NCBI RefSeq assembly: GCF_050389775.1 | Contig: NZ_CP177144.1 | Span: 1,984,001 to 2,048,000 of the forward strand | DNA from: Marinibacterium sp050389775 | GTDB taxonomy: Bacteria > Pseudomonadota > Alphaproteobacteria > Rhodobacterales > Rhodobacteraceae | Direction: 5' to 3' | Length of the DNA stretch: 64,000 bases | Shown here: one piece after another, positions 53,142 to 62,806 of the stretch | How the letters are laid out: the number at the start of each line of letters is the position of its first letter | Numbering within the stretch: position 1 is the stretch's first letter | Notes under the pieces: model-generated | The model's input: the letters and a program-made list of their open reading frames with translations, nothing else | Told to the model about the DNA's origin: nothing | Databases searched by the model: none | Translations under genes and position numbers: made by a program

Positions 53142-54332
53142 ATGTTCAACTTGTCCGACCCGTCCCGCCTGATCACGCCCTGGCGCGCGGTGGCCGCGTC
53201 CTTTGCGCTCAACGGGTTCCTGCTGGGCACCTGGGCCGCGCGCGTGCCGGCGGTGATGGAGCGCCACGGGCTGAGCGAGGGCGCATTGGGCCTGCAATTG
53301 CTGCTGATGGGCCTGGGCGCGCTGATTTCCTTTCCCGTCGCCGGGCGCCAGGCCGACCGGCTGGGCGCGGTGCGGGTGACGCGCTGGCTGGTGGCGGCCT
53401 ACCTGGCCGTGCTGGTGCTGGTCGGGCTGGCGCCCGGGCCGGTGACGCTGGGTGCGGCGCTGTTCTTCTTCGGCATGTGCCACGGGGCGATGGACGTGAC
53501 GATGAATGCCTGGGCCAGCGAGGTGGAAAAGCACCTGGGCCGCCCGGTGATGTCGTCGATCCATGCCATGTGGAGCTTTGGGGCCGGGGCCGGGCTGGGC
53601 TTTGTGGTGACCGGGGCGCAGATGGGCGTGCCGGCGCATTTCGCCCTGGCCGCCGCGCTGGCCACCGTGATCTTTGTGCCCTTCCTGACCCTGCGCTGGT
53701 CGTCCGAACTGCGCCCGGGCGCGGCGGGTGACCCGGTCTTTGCCCTGCCGCGCGGGCCGCTGATCCTGGTCGGCATCATCGCCATGTCGGCCGGCCTGGG
53801 CGAAGGCGCCATGGCCGATTGGAGCGCGGTGTTCCTGCGCGACGTGATGGGCACGTCGGATGCCCAGGCGGCCCTGGGCTATGCCGTGTTCTCGGTGGCC
53901 ATGGTGGCCATGCGGCTCTGTGCCGACCGGCTGGTCGACCGGTTCGGCGCGCTGGCCGTGGCGCGCACCAGCGGGCTTGTCGCGGCGGTGGGGATCTTCT
54001 GCGTCACCGGCCTGTCGAGCCTGGGCTTTGCCCTGGCAGGGTTCGCGCTGATGGGGCTGGGCTATGCCGCGCTGGTGCCGCTGGCCTTCAGCCGGGCGGC
54101 CCGCGATCCGCATGTGCCGCCGGGCCAGGGCATCGCGGCGGTGGCCACGCTGGGCTATGGCGCGATGCTGATGGGCCCGCCGGCCATCGGCCAGATCGCC
54201 GAGCTGGCTTCGTTGCGGCTGGCCTTTGTCCTGCTGGGCGGCTTTGCCCTGGCCATTGCCGTGCTGGCCCCGGTGCTGGCCCGCCGCCCGGCGGCCGACG
54301 CGGCGGCCAAAGGCGACGCGCCGGCCTGCTGA
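53142..54332 (+). CDS. MFS transporter (YbjJ/fucose-permease-like)
   Basis: A 396-residue, 12-helix transporter. The first helix reads AASFALNGFLLGTWAARVPA, followed by GLSEGALGLQLLLMGLGALI and the loop VAGRQADRLG; later MDVTMNAWASEVEKHLGRP is typical of the YbjJ group. Substrate unknown. It is divergent from the dipeptidase gene (266 bases) and convergent with the aldehyde dehydrogenase gene. Confidence 0.85.
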   Translation: MFNLSDPSRLITPWRAVAASFALNGFLLGTWAARVPAVMERHGLSEGALGLQLLLMGLGALISFPVAGRQADRLGAVRVTRWLVAAYLAVLVLVGLAPGPVTLGAALFFFGMCHGAMDVTMNAWASEVEKHLGRPVMSSIHAMWSFGAGAGLGFVVTGAQMGVPAHFALAAALATVIFVPFLTLRWSSELRPGAAGDPVFALPRGPLILVGIIAMSAGLGEGAMADWSAVFLRDVMGTSDAQAALGYAVFSVAMVAMRLCADRLVDRFGALAVARTSGLVAAVGIFCVTGLSSLGFALAGFALMGLGYAALVPLAFSRAARDPHVPPGQGIAAVATLGYGAMLMGPPAIGQIAELASLRLAFVLLGGFALAIAVLAPVLARRPAADAAAKGDAPAC

Positions 54333-54372
54333 GGCCGGCGCAGCCGATGGCCCCGGGCGCCGTGCCCGGCGG

Positions 54373-55797
54373 TCAGTGGGCGATCATGACGTGGCGCGGG
54401 ACGGTGTAATCCTCGAGCGCATACATCGACATGTCCTTGCCATAGCCCGATTGTTTCAGCCCGCCGTGGGGCATTTCGTTGACCAGCATGAAATGCGTGT
54501 TCACCCAGGTGCAGCCGTATTGCAGCCGGGCCGACATATCCAGCGCCCGGCCGATGTCGGTGGTCCAGACCGACGAGGCCAGGCCGTACTGGCTGTCATT
54601 GGCCCAGGCCACGGCGGTGTCGGCATCGTCGAACCGGGTGACCGACACGACCGGGCCAAAGACCTCGCGCTGGACGATCTCGTCGGTCTGCAGCGCCCCG
54701 GCCACGACGGTCGGCTGGTAGTAGAACCCGGTGCCCCCGGCCAGGTCGCCGCCGGTGGTGACCTCGACATGTTTCAGCTCTGACGCCCGCTGGACAAAGC
54801 TGGCCACCCGGTCGCGCTGGCGCTGCGAGATCAGCGGCGGGATCTCGTTCAGGGTGTCGTCGGCATTGTCGTAGACGATCGAGGACACGGCGCTGCTGAG
54901 ATCGGCCACCAGGTTGTCATAGATCTTCGGCCCCGCGTAGATCCGGCAGGCGGCGGTGCAATCCTGGCCGGCGTTGTAATAGCCGAAGGCCTTCAGCCCC
55001 TCGACCACGCGGCCCAGGTCGGCGTCGTCCATCACGATGACGGGCGCCTTGCCGCCCAGTTCCAGGTGCGTGCGCTTGACCGATTTCGACGCGGCCTGCA
55101 GCACCTTCTTGCCGGTTGCCACGTCGCCGGTGATCGACACCATGTTGATGTCGGGATGGTTGATCAGCGCGTTGCCCACCGTCGCGCCCTGGCCCAGGAT
55201 CACGTTGACCACGCCTTCGGGCAGGATGCCGGCCAGGACCTCGGCCATCAGCAGGGCGGTCAGCGGCGTCTGTTCGGATGGCTTCATGACGATCGTGTTG
55301 CCGCCTGCCAGGGCGGGGGCCAGTTTCCAGGCCATCATCATCAGCGGATAGTTCCACGGCGCGATCGAGGCCACGACACCCACCGGATCGCGCCGGATCA
55401 TTGAGGTATGGCCTTCCATGTATTCCCCGGCCACCGGCCCGTGCATGTTGCGCACGGCCCCCGCGAAGAAGCGGAAGCAATCGGCCACGGCGGGGATTTC
55501 CTCGTTGCGGACCTCGTTGATCGGCTTGCCGCAGTTCAGGGCCTCCAGCTGGGCGAACTCCTCAAGCCGGGCCTCGACCGCATCGGCAATGGCCAGCAGC
55601 AGGGCCGACCGGGCCGAGGGCGTGGTGCGCGCCCAGCCGGGAAAGGCGGCCTTGGCCGCGGCCACGGCCCGGGCGACCTGGTCAAGGCTGGCCTCGGGCA
55701 TCGGCACGATCAGCGCGCCGGTGCGCGGGTTCAGGACCTGTTCCTCGGTCTCGGTGCCGGCTTCCATGGCCGCGCCGATCAGCATCTTGGTCTGCAT
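54373..55797 (-). CDS. patD: Gamma-aminobutyraldehyde dehydrogenase (YdcW/PatD-like)
   Basis: A 474-residue NAD-dependent aldehyde dehydrogenase. The catalytic Cys lies in YNAGQDCTAACR (about residue 280), the general-base Glu in LELGGKAPV, and the N-terminal catalytic Asn in APWNYPLMM. Substrate is inferred from sequence style and from position: it ends an operon with the order of E. coli ydcSTUVW, where YdcW oxidises 4-aminobutanal to GABA in putrescine breakdown. It lies 15 bases after the second permease gene. Confidence 0.9.
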   Translation of the reverse strand: MQTKMLIGAAMEAGTETEEQVLNPRTGALIVPMPEASLDQVARAVAAAKAAFPGWARTTPSARSALLLAIADAVEARLEEFAQLEALNCGKPINEVRNEEIPAVADCFRFFAGAVRNMHGPVAGEYMEGHTSMIRRDPVGVVASIAPWNYPLMMMAWKLAPALAGGNTIVMKPSEQTPLTALLMAEVLAGILPEGVVNVILGQGATVGNALINHPDINMVSITGDVATGKKVLQAASKSVKRTHLELGGKAPVIVMDDADLGRVVEGLKAFGYYNAGQDCTAACRIYAGPKIYDNLVADLSSAVSSIVYDNADDTLNEIPPLISQRQRDRVASFVQRASELKHVEVTTGGDLAGGTGFYYQPTVVAGALQTDEIVQREVFGPVVSVTRFDDADTAVAWANDSQYGLASSVWTTDIGRALDMSARLQYGCTWVNTHFMLVNEMPHGGLKQSGYGKDMSMYALEDYTVPRHVMIAH

Positions 55798-55812
55798 GGG
55801 GATATCCTCCGG

Positions 55813-56619
55813 TTATTTGCCCTGGCCGGCGACCGTGTCGGTCCCGCGGGTCAGGTAATAGGCGCCCAGGATGGGCAGAAGGGTGACCAGCACGACGACC
55901 ATGGCAACCACGTTGGTCACGGGCCGTTCGCGCGGGCGGACAAGTTCTTCGAGCATCCAGATCGGCAGGGTCTGCTGCTGGCCGGCGGTGAAGGTGGTGA
56001 CGATGACCTCGTCGAAGCTGAGCGCAAAGGCCAGCATGCCGCCGACCACCAGCGCCGTGCCGATATTGGGCAGGATCACGTGGCGCAGGGTCTGGAACAT
56101 GTTGGCGCCCAGGTCCATCGAGGCCTCGATCAGGCTGCCAGAGGTGCGGCGGAACCGGGCAACGGCGTTGTTGTAGACGATCACCACGCAGAAGGTCGCG
56201 TGGCCCAGGACGATGGTCCAGGTGCTGAAGGGGATCTCGGCCAGGGAAAAGGCCGAGCGCAGGGCGATGCCGGTGACGACGCCGGGCAGGGCGATGGGCA
56301 GGATGACCAGCAGCGAGATGGTTTCGCGCCCGAAGAACCGGGTCCGGCTGACGGCGGCGGCGCAGAGCGTGCCCAGGATCATGGCGATCACCGTCGAGAT
56401 CGCCGCGACCTTGACCGACAGCTGCAGGGCCTCCCAGACGTCCGGCCTGTTCCAGGTCACGGCGAACCATTTCAGGGTCAGGCCGGGGGGCGGCCAGGCA
56501 AAGGATTTCTCTTCGGTGGTGAAGGCATAGACGAAGATCAGCAGGATCGGCAGGTGCAGGAACAGCAAGCCCGCTCCGGCGGCGAGTTTCAGCGACAGGG
56601 GCGCGCGGTCAGAGTGCAT
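55813..56619 (-). CDS. ABC transporter permease (PotC/YdcV-like)
   Basis: A 268-residue inner-membrane permease with six helices and the EAA loop EASMDLGANMFQTLRHVILP, which docks onto the ATPase. It resembles the second permease of spermidine/putrescine importers. The ATG at 56619 overlaps the first permease gene by 11 bases, so translation is coupled. Confidence 0.92.
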   Translation of the reverse strand: MHSDRAPLSLKLAAGAGLLFLHLPILLIFVYAFTTEEKSFAWPPPGLTLKWFAVTWNRPDVWEALQLSVKVAAISTVIAMILGTLCAAAVSRTRFFGRETISLLVILPIALPGVVTGIALRSAFSLAEIPFSTWTIVLGHATFCVVIVYNNAVARFRRTSGSLIEASMDLGANMFQTLRHVILPNIGTALVVGGMLAFALSFDEVIVTTFTAGQQQTLPIWMLEELVRPRERPVTNVVAMVVVLVTLLPILGAYYLTRGTDTVAGQGK

Positions 56620-57559
56620 CGAAGGCCCCCATGCGCCGGGCAATGGTCAGGTAGATGCCCATGATCACGATAGGCACGACGGCAAAGGCCGCGGCCAGCG
56701 GGATGTTCCCGGCGATGCCCTGGTGCTGATAGACGGCCTGGCCGATGAACAGCCGCGAGGTGCCGATGATCTGGGGAATGATGTAGTCCCCCAGCGTCAG
56801 CGAGAAGGTAAAGATCGACCCGGCCACCACCCCCGGCAGGGCCAGGGGCAGCAGCACGTGGCGAAAGGTCTGGCCGGGTTTCGCGCCCAGGTCGCCCGAG
56901 GCTTCGAGCATCGAGGCGGGCACCCGTTCCAAGGCGGCCTGGATCGGCAGGATCATGAAGGGCATCCAGACATAGACGAAGACGATGAAGGTGCCGGTGG
57001 GGCTGACCGACAGCGAATTGCCGCCCACCACGGGCAGCGACAGGTAGGCATCGAGCAGCCACAGCAGGTGCAGCTTGTCCAGCGCCCAGGTCAGGATGCC
57101 TTCCTTGGCCAGGATCAGTTTCCAGGCGTAGATCTTGACCAGGTAGCTCGACCAGAGCGGCATCATCACCCCGATGTAGAACACCGCGCGCCAGCGGCCG
57201 CGGGCAAAGCGGGCGGCGTAATAGGCGATGGGAAAGGCGATGACCGCCGAGGCCAGGGTGGCACAGGCGGCCATGGTCACCGTGCGCAGGATGATGTCGA
57301 AATTGGTGGGGGTGAAGAGCTCGGCATAGGTGCGCAGGGTGAATTCGTAATTGATCAGCCCGGTGAAGTGGTCGATCGAGAAGAAGCTTTGCAGCAGCAG
57401 CGCGAAAAGCGAGCCCAGGTAGATGATGCCCAGCCACAGGACCGGGGGCGTCAGCAGCAGGATCAGCAGCAGGGTCGGCCGGCGCCACAGCATGTCGGAC
57501 ACCCGCGTGGCGGTGCTGTCGGCGCGGGGCAGGGTGGCCCGGGGGTCTGCCATGGTCAT
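56609..57559 (-). CDS. ABC transporter permease (PotB/YdcU-like)
   Basis: A 316-residue permease. Helices begin near residue 28 (LLLILLLTPPVLWLGIIYLG), and the EAA loop reads EASGDLGAKPGQTFRHVLLP. It forms the membrane channel with the PotC-like permease. Its start overlaps the ATPase gene stop by 4 bases (ATGA). Confidence 0.92.
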   Translation of the reverse strand: MTMADPRATLPRADSTATRVSDMLWRRPTLLLILLLTPPVLWLGIIYLGSLFALLLQSFFSIDHFTGLINYEFTLRTYAELFTPTNFDIILRTVTMAACATLASAVIAFPIAYYAARFARGRWRAVFYIGVMMPLWSSYLVKIYAWKLILAKEGILTWALDKLHLLWLLDAYLSLPVVGGNSLSVSPTGTFIVFVYVWMPFMILPIQAALERVPASMLEASGDLGAKPGQTFRHVLLPLALPGVVAGSIFTFSLTLGDYIIPQIIGTSRLFIGQAVYQHQGIAGNIPLAAAFAVVPIVIMGIYLTIARRMGAFDAL

Positions 57560-58542
57560 GCCCCGCGCGCCATCAGGTGCAGGTTCTCGGGCGCCCAGGC
57601 CAGGGCCAGCTCGTCGCCCGTTTCCGGGCGCCGCGCATCCTGCGGCAGGAGGGCGGTGAACCGGTTGCCCTCGGCCTCGACGCTGACACGGGTGGTCAGG
57701 CCGAGAAAGCTGAGCCCGGTGACGCGGGCCTTCAGCGGACCATCGGCGGCCAGGCGCAGGTGTTCGGGCCGGATGGCGGCGGGGCAGGCGGTGCCGGTCA
57801 GTCGGGCGACGATCTCGGCCGGCAACACGTTCGAGGACCCAACGAAATCGGCCACGAAGGGCACGTCGGGGCGGAAATAGATGTCTTCGGGCGTGCCGAC
57901 CTGTTCGATCCGGCCCTGGTTGAACACGGCCACGCGGTCGGCCATCGACAGGGCCTCGCCCTGGTCGTGGGTGACGAAGACGAAGGTGATGCCCAGCTGG
58001 CGCTGCAGGCCCTTGAGCTCCTCCTGCATCTGCTCGCGCAGCTTGAGGTCCAGCGCGCCCAGCGGTTCGTCCAGCAGCAGGACGCGGGGCTTGTTGACCA
58101 GCGCGCGGGCCAGGGCGACCCTCTGGCGCTGACCGCCCGACAGTTCCGACGGCTTGCGCTTGCCGTAGCCGCCCAGGCGGACCATCTCCAAGGCGGCCTC
58201 GGCGGCCGCGTGGCGGGCCCGCCGGGGCTGGCCGGCGATCATCAGCCCGTAGGCCACGTTGTCGATCACGTTGAGATGCGGGAACAGGGCGTAATCCTGG
58301 AACACCGTGTTCACCTGGCGCTTGTAGGGCGGCAGCTCGGCCACGGGGGCGCCAAAGATGCGGATGTCGCCCTGGCTTGGCCGTTCGAACCCGGCGATCA
58401 GGCGCAGGCAGGTGGTCTTGCCCGAGCCGGACGGGCCCAGCATGGCAAAGAACTCGCCTTCGGCAATGTCGAGGTCAACGCCATCCACCGCCTTCACGTC
58501 ACCGAAATGACGCGAGACGTGGTCGAAACACACGGCTGTCAT
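57556..58542 (-). CDS. ABC transporter ATP-binding protein (PotA/YdcT-like)
   Basis: A 328-residue ATPase. Walker A is GPSGSGKTTC, the signature is LSGGQRQRVALARAL, Walker B is VLLLDEPLGALD, and the switch His is in VFVTHDQGEA. A C-terminal TOBE domain follows (from about 240), as in PotA. It is the second gene of the operon, 55 bases after the binding-protein gene. Confidence 0.95.
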   Translation of the reverse strand: MTAVCFDHVSRHFGDVKAVDGVDLDIAEGEFFAMLGPSGSGKTTCLRLIAGFERPSQGDIRIFGAPVAELPPYKRQVNTVFQDYALFPHLNVIDNVAYGLMIAGQPRRARHAAAEAALEMVRLGGYGKRKPSELSGGQRQRVALARALVNKPRVLLLDEPLGALDLKLREQMQEELKGLQRQLGITFVFVTHDQGEALSMADRVAVFNQGRIEQVGTPEDIYFRPDVPFVADFVGSSNVLPAEIVARLTGTACPAAIRPEHLRLAADGPLKARVTGLSFLGLTTRVSVEAEGNRFTALLPQDARRPETGDELALAWAPENLHLMARGA

Positions 58543-58597
58543 GGGAAGTCTCCGGTCGTGGTCCGCGCCACCCCGGGGGCAGCGCGGAGGAAGGGGA

Positions 58598-59755
58598 TCA
58601 GCGGCCGCCGATCACGCCGATATAGTCGGACACCCAGCGGTAATAGGGCACGCATTCGCCCTGGCTTTCGCATTGGGTGACGGGGGTTTTCCAGAAGCGG
58701 ATCTTGTCGAACTGGGACAGGCCGTTGGCGTCGCAGCCGTCCTGGGTCTGCATGCCCCGCCCGTCGGAACAGGCTGCCGGCACCGAGGGCACCGCGCCGA
58801 ACCAGACCGAGAGGTCGGATTGCAGGTTGGAACTCAGCTGGTGTTCGAACCACATGTAGGCGCAGTTGGGATGTTCGCTGTCGGCATGCAGCATGGTCGT
58901 GTCGGCCCAGCCGGTGGCGCCTTCGACCGGGATGACCGAGGCCACCGGCACGCTGTCGGCCTTGAGCAGGTTGACCTGGAAGGGCCAGGAGCCCGAGGCC
59001 ATCATGCCTTCGTTCTTGAAATCGTCGATCTGGATGAAGGCGTCGTGCCAATAGCGGCTGACCAGTTCACGCTGCTGGCGCAGCAGGTCGAGGGCCGCGT
59101 TGTACTGGTCCTGGTTCAGCTCGTAGGGGTCCTCGATGCCCAGCTCGGGCTGGTGGTACATCAGGTACATGGCCGCATCGGCAATGTGGATCGGCCCGTC
59201 ATAGGCCTGCACCCGGCCGGCATTGCTTTCGCCATCGCCCAGGGTGGTTTCCTCGAAGACGACCGACCACGAGGTCGGCGGCTCGGCAAAGGCCTCGGTG
59301 TTGTACATCAGCACGTTCGGCCCCCACATGTAGGGCACGCCGTAATGCACGCCGTCGACCGTGTGCCAGGGCGCGTCCTTGAGCCGGTCGTCGACCGTGG
59401 ACCAGGACGGCACCAGGTCGGTGTTGATCGGCTGCACGCGCTTGCCGGCGATCATCCGCAGGCTGGCATCGCCCGAGGCGGTGACGAGGTCGAAGCCGCC
59501 TTCGTTCATCAGCGCGACCATCTCGTCCGAGGTATTGGCCGTCTTGACCGACACCATGCAGCCGGTGGCCTCTTCGAAGCCGGTCACCCAGTCGAAGGCC
59601 GGGTCGGTTTCGCCGCGTTCGACATAACCGGCCCAGGCCACGATCGACAGCGCACCTTCGCCTTCGCCGATCTCGGTCATCTGGGCCATGCTCGCCGTTG
59701 CCACCGAGGCAGCGGTGAACGAGGCCACCACGGCGGTGAGGAATTGGGTCTTCAT
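58598..59755 (-). CDS. ABC transporter substrate-binding protein (PotD/YdcS-like)
   Basis: A 385-residue periplasmic binding protein with signal peptide (FLTAVVASFTAASVATASMA). The mature start LSIVAWAGYVERGETDPAFD and TGCMVSVKTANTSDEMVALM are typical of spermidine/putrescine binding proteins. Four or more cysteines near the C terminus (NCAYMW, VPAACS, DGCDAN, QCESQGECVPY) could form disulfides, unusual for PotD. It heads the operon; the order S-T-U-V-W matches ydcSTUVW. Confidence 0.92.
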   Translation of the reverse strand: MKTQFLTAVVASFTAASVATASMAQMTEIGEGEGALSIVAWAGYVERGETDPAFDWVTGFEEATGCMVSVKTANTSDEMVALMNEGGFDLVTASGDASLRMIAGKRVQPINTDLVPSWSTVDDRLKDAPWHTVDGVHYGVPYMWGPNVLMYNTEAFAEPPTSWSVVFEETTLGDGESNAGRVQAYDGPIHIADAAMYLMYHQPELGIEDPYELNQDQYNAALDLLRQQRELVSRYWHDAFIQIDDFKNEGMMASGSWPFQVNLLKADSVPVASVIPVEGATGWADTTMLHADSEHPNCAYMWFEHQLSSNLQSDLSVWFGAVPSVPAACSDGRGMQTQDGCDANGLSQFDKIRFWKTPVTQCESQGECVPYYRWVSDYIGVIGGR

Positions 59756-59988
59756 TGCGGTCTCCCTGTCGGCGGGCCAGCCGATGCCGTTGGCCGGACG
59801 GGCTCCGGCCCCGGGTCGCGACCCTGATCATTGTCCTGTTGGTTCCCCGGCCGCGTGGTCACGCGGGGGGCTGCGGTTCCGGTTCATGCCGAAGGGCACG
59901 GTCCTGCCGCCGTGGGAAAACTATGCGAAGCCCGTGCTGCATTCGCAAATTCATTAATCAGAAAGTGGCATTCGGAAAAACCGATAGC

Positions 59989-60912
59989 TCAGATCCGCAG
60001 GTGGCGCCCGGCCTGGCCCGTCTGGCCCATCCGCGCCAGCGAGATGAAATCGCGCACGGCATCCGACAGGGGCAGGCCGCGGCGCCAGACCACGCCGACC
60101 TGCACGATGGGCAGCGCGCCCGACACGTCGCGGCTTTCGATCCGGTCGCCGTCCAGCGACCAGGGCCGATAGACCAGGTCGGGCAGCAGGGCGACGCCCG
60201 CGCCTGTGGCCACCAGGGACCGCACCGCTTCGACCGACCGGGTGCGAAAGGCGATCTGGGGCCGTTTGCCGAAGGCCGACAGCAGCTTGACGGCCTCTTC
60301 CTCCATCTCGTCGACGTTGAGCATGATCAGCGGTTCGCGGGCGACATCGTCCAGCCCGATGCTTTCGCGGCCGGTCAGCTTGTGTTCCAGCGGCAGCCAG
60401 AGCCGGAAGGCCGAGACATCGAGGATTTCGGATTGCAGGGCCATCCGGTCGCGCAGGTTGGAAATGACCATGACGGCCACGTCCAGCTCGCCCCCGATCA
60501 GCAGGTGTTCGAGGTATTCGCCGGTATCTTCCAGGGCCGAAACATCGACCATCGGGTTCATCCGGCGATAGCGGGCCAGCAGATCGGACATGACATAGCC
60601 GGCCATCAGCGAGGTCACCCCGATGTTCAGCCGTCCCGAGATCCGGCCCGGCTGGCTCTGGAAGGCGCGCCTGGCGCCCGAGACATCGGACAGGATCTTT
60701 GTGGCATGGCGCAGGAACTGGTGGCCGGAATGGGTGATGGCCAGCCCCCGGGCATGGCGGTCGAAGAGGCTGACGCCCAGGTCCGCTTCGAGGTTCTTGA
60801 GCGCTTCGGTGACCGAGGATTGCGAGATCGACAGGGTCTGCGCCGCACCGATGACCGAGCCCTTTTCGGCCACGGCCACGAAATAGCGCAATTGCTTGAG
60901 GGTGAACGACAT
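59989..60912 (-). CDS. LysR family transcriptional regulator
   Basis: A 307-residue regulator with helix-turn-helix MSFTLKQLRYFVAVAEKGSV, then LSISQSSVTEALKNLEADLGVS, and a substrate-binding domain (LNIGVTSLMAGYVMSDLLAR). It lies upstream of the ydc-type operon on the same strand, 233 bases away, and may regulate it, although a LysR gene more often is divergent from its target. Confidence 0.9.
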   Translation of the reverse strand: MSFTLKQLRYFVAVAEKGSVIGAAQTLSISQSSVTEALKNLEADLGVSLFDRHARGLAITHSGHQFLRHATKILSDVSGARRAFQSQPGRISGRLNIGVTSLMAGYVMSDLLARYRRMNPMVDVSALEDTGEYLEHLLIGGELDVAVMVISNLRDRMALQSEILDVSAFRLWLPLEHKLTGRESIGLDDVAREPLIMLNVDEMEEEAVKLLSAFGKRPQIAFRTRSVEAVRSLVATGAGVALLPDLVYRPWSLDGDRIESRDVSGALPIVQVGVVWRRGLPLSDAVRDFISLARMGQTGQAGRHLRI

Positions 60913-61099
60913 GCGAGCCTCCGGCTGGTTGTCGCAGTGGACAGGGCCGGGGGGCGGGACGCAAGGGTGTCGAGCCGTCGGAGAGCAGGTCGGATGGGGC
61001 GCGAATCAATCGCTGCGCTGTGCTGGGCAAAGGCCGACACTGGCCCCGAAACCCGGCGCGGGGCCCGGTGCGTTCACATCAACCTTGGAAGGGGGGAGA

Positions 61100-61183
61100 T
61101 GGTGGGCGACCCTGGAATCGAACCAGGCGTGCGTCTCCGCGAGGGAGTTACAGTCCCCTGCCACACCTTGCGGCCTGTCGCCC
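61100..61183 (-). tRNA. tRNA-Tyr (GTA)
   Basis: Read on the minus strand, GGGCGAC pairs with GTCGCCC as acceptor stem, followed by discriminator A and an encoded CCA (61102-61100). The anticodon loop reads CTGTAAC, giving anticodon GTA. A long variable arm (CCTCGCGGAGACGC region) fits the class II tRNA-Tyr form, and the T loop is TTCGATT in GGTTCGATTCC. Confidence 0.97.
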
Positions 61184-61292
61184 ATCTCCGGGCGTTGCGC
61201 CCGACGTGGAGGCGTGATTACAAGCGCGTCTCAGGGGCGTCAACCGGAAAATCCCAGCTTCCCGGACGTCAGTTGCACATGCGAGGCCGAAG

Positions 61293-62069
61293 ATGAAAAA
61301 GCCGAAATGGGTCGTGGAAAAGGAACAGGCCAAAAAGGCCGCCCGGGCGGAGACCGTATGGCTGTTTGGCCTGCATGCGGTGCGCGACGCGCTGGTCAAT
61401 CCGCGGCGCGAGAAACTGCGCCTGATCGTGACGCCGAATGCCCAGGCCAAGCTGGCCGAGGCGATTGCCGAAGCGGGGATGGAGCCCGAGCTGGCCGACC
61501 CGCGCAAGTTCACCGCGCCGATTGATCCGGCCTCGGTGCACCAGGGCGCGGCGCTGGAGGTCAAGCCGCTGGATTGGGGGCAATTGGTCGATGTCTGCAT
61601 CGGCGAGACATCCAACCCCCGGGTGCTGCTGCTGGACCGGGTGACCGATCCGCACAATGTCGGCGCGATCCTGCGGTCGGCCGAGGTGCTGGGCGCCAGC
61701 GCTGTGATCGCCCCGCGCCACCATTCCGCGCCCGAGACCGGCGCCCTGGCCAAGACGGCCAGCGGAGCGCTGGAGCGTCAGCCCTACCTGCGGGTGCGCA
61801 ACCTGGCCGATGCGATCGTCGAGCTGAAGAACATGGGCTACCTGACGCTGGGCCTGGACGGCGAAGGCGAGGTGACGCTGGAAGAGGCGCTTGAGGGGCA
61901 TCGCGACCGGCCGGTGGCGCTGGTGCTGGGGGCCGAGGGGCCGGGCCTGCGCGAGCGCACCCGCGAGACGGTGGATCGGCTGGTGCGGATCGATGCGGCG
62001 GGGGGATTCGGCTCGCTCAACGTGTCGAACGCGGCGGCCATCGCGCTTTATGCCAGCCAGAGGGGCTGA
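61293..62069 (+). CDS. rlmB: 23S rRNA (guanosine-2'-O)-methyltransferase RlmB (TrmH family)
   Basis: A 258-residue SpoU/TrmH-fold methyltransferase. The N-terminal substrate domain begins ETVWLFGLHAVRDALVNPRR. The SAM-binding knot motifs are VLLLDRVTDPHNVGAILRSA, LVLGAEGPGLRERT and SLNVSNAAAIALYAS. RlmB methylates G2251 of 23S rRNA. It lies 110 bases from tRNA-Tyr in opposite orientation. Confidence 0.92.
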   Translation: MKKPKWVVEKEQAKKAARAETVWLFGLHAVRDALVNPRREKLRLIVTPNAQAKLAEAIAEAGMEPELADPRKFTAPIDPASVHQGAALEVKPLDWGQLVDVCIGETSNPRVLLLDRVTDPHNVGAILRSAEVLGASAVIAPRHHSAPETGALAKTASGALERQPYLRVRNLADAIVELKNMGYLTLGLDGEGEVTLEEALEGHRDRPVALVLGAEGPGLRERTRETVDRLVRIDAAGGFGSLNVSNAAAIALYASQRG

Positions 62070-62247
62070 GCGGCGGGCAGGGCGGTGATGCACCCCTGTG
62101 TGCCGGGGCAGCCGGTTGGGCGTCCTGTGGGCACGGAGGCGTGAACGGCCTTGCAACACCGCTCACATCTGCGTTGCCGGGCTTGGCGGAACGGGGACGG
62201 TCGGCCAGTTTAGGGGGGTGTTCAACGATCGAGAGAATCCCTGTCCC

Positions 62248-62733
62248 ATGGATCGCCGCCAGTTCCTTGTTTCCGGTTTGGCCACGGGTCTGGCCGCCGG
62301 CCTGACCTCGGGCCTGACCCTTGCGGCGGGCCCGGCCCGGGCGGGCGGGGCGATGTTCTGTTCCACCGGGGGCGTGGCCATCGGGGGCTATGACAGTGTC
62401 AGCTATTTCGCCGGGGAAGGCCCGCGCAAGGGCCGGCGCGACATCGGGCTGATGTGGAAAGGGGCGGTCTGGTACTTTGCCACCGCCGCCCATCGCGACA
62501 TGTTCGAATCGAATCCCTGGGCGCTGGCCCCGCGATACGGGGCCTATTGCGCCTTTGCCATGTCGCAGGGGCGCCTGGCCAAGGGGGATCCGCGGTCCTG
62601 GATGCTGGCCGGCGGGCGGTTGTACCTGACCGTCGATCCCCAGGCGCTGGTGGCCTGGGAGGCCGACATGGACCGCAACGTGACCCTGGCCAATGGCAAT
62701 TGGCCGGGCATCCTGCGCCGGCAGGGCAGCTGA
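62248..62733 (+). CDS. YHS-domain protein with Tat signal
   Basis: A 161-residue protein. The N terminus DRRQFLVSGLATGLAAG carries a twin-arginine motif and a hydrophobic stretch ending near PARAGG. The YHS-like domain reads VAIGGYDSVSYFAGEGPRKG, AVWYFATAAHRDMFESNP and YGAYCAFAMSQGRLAKGDPR. YHS domains bind metals or haem-like ligands in some proteins; here the ligand is unknown. The ATG at 62248 is chosen because the signal starts there. Confidence 0.8.
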   Translation: MDRRQFLVSGLATGLAAGLTSGLTLAAGPARAGGAMFCSTGGVAIGGYDSVSYFAGEGPRKGRRDIGLMWKGAVWYFATAAHRDMFESNPWALAPRYGAYCAFAMSQGRLAKGDPRSWMLAGGRLYLTVDPQALVAWEADMDRNVTLANGNWPGILRRQGS

Positions 62734-62806
62734 GTCTGGGGGCGGCTTCAGATCACATGAACGAGAGCAAGCCTTCACCGTTCAGATAAATCGCTTATGT
62801 CACTCT

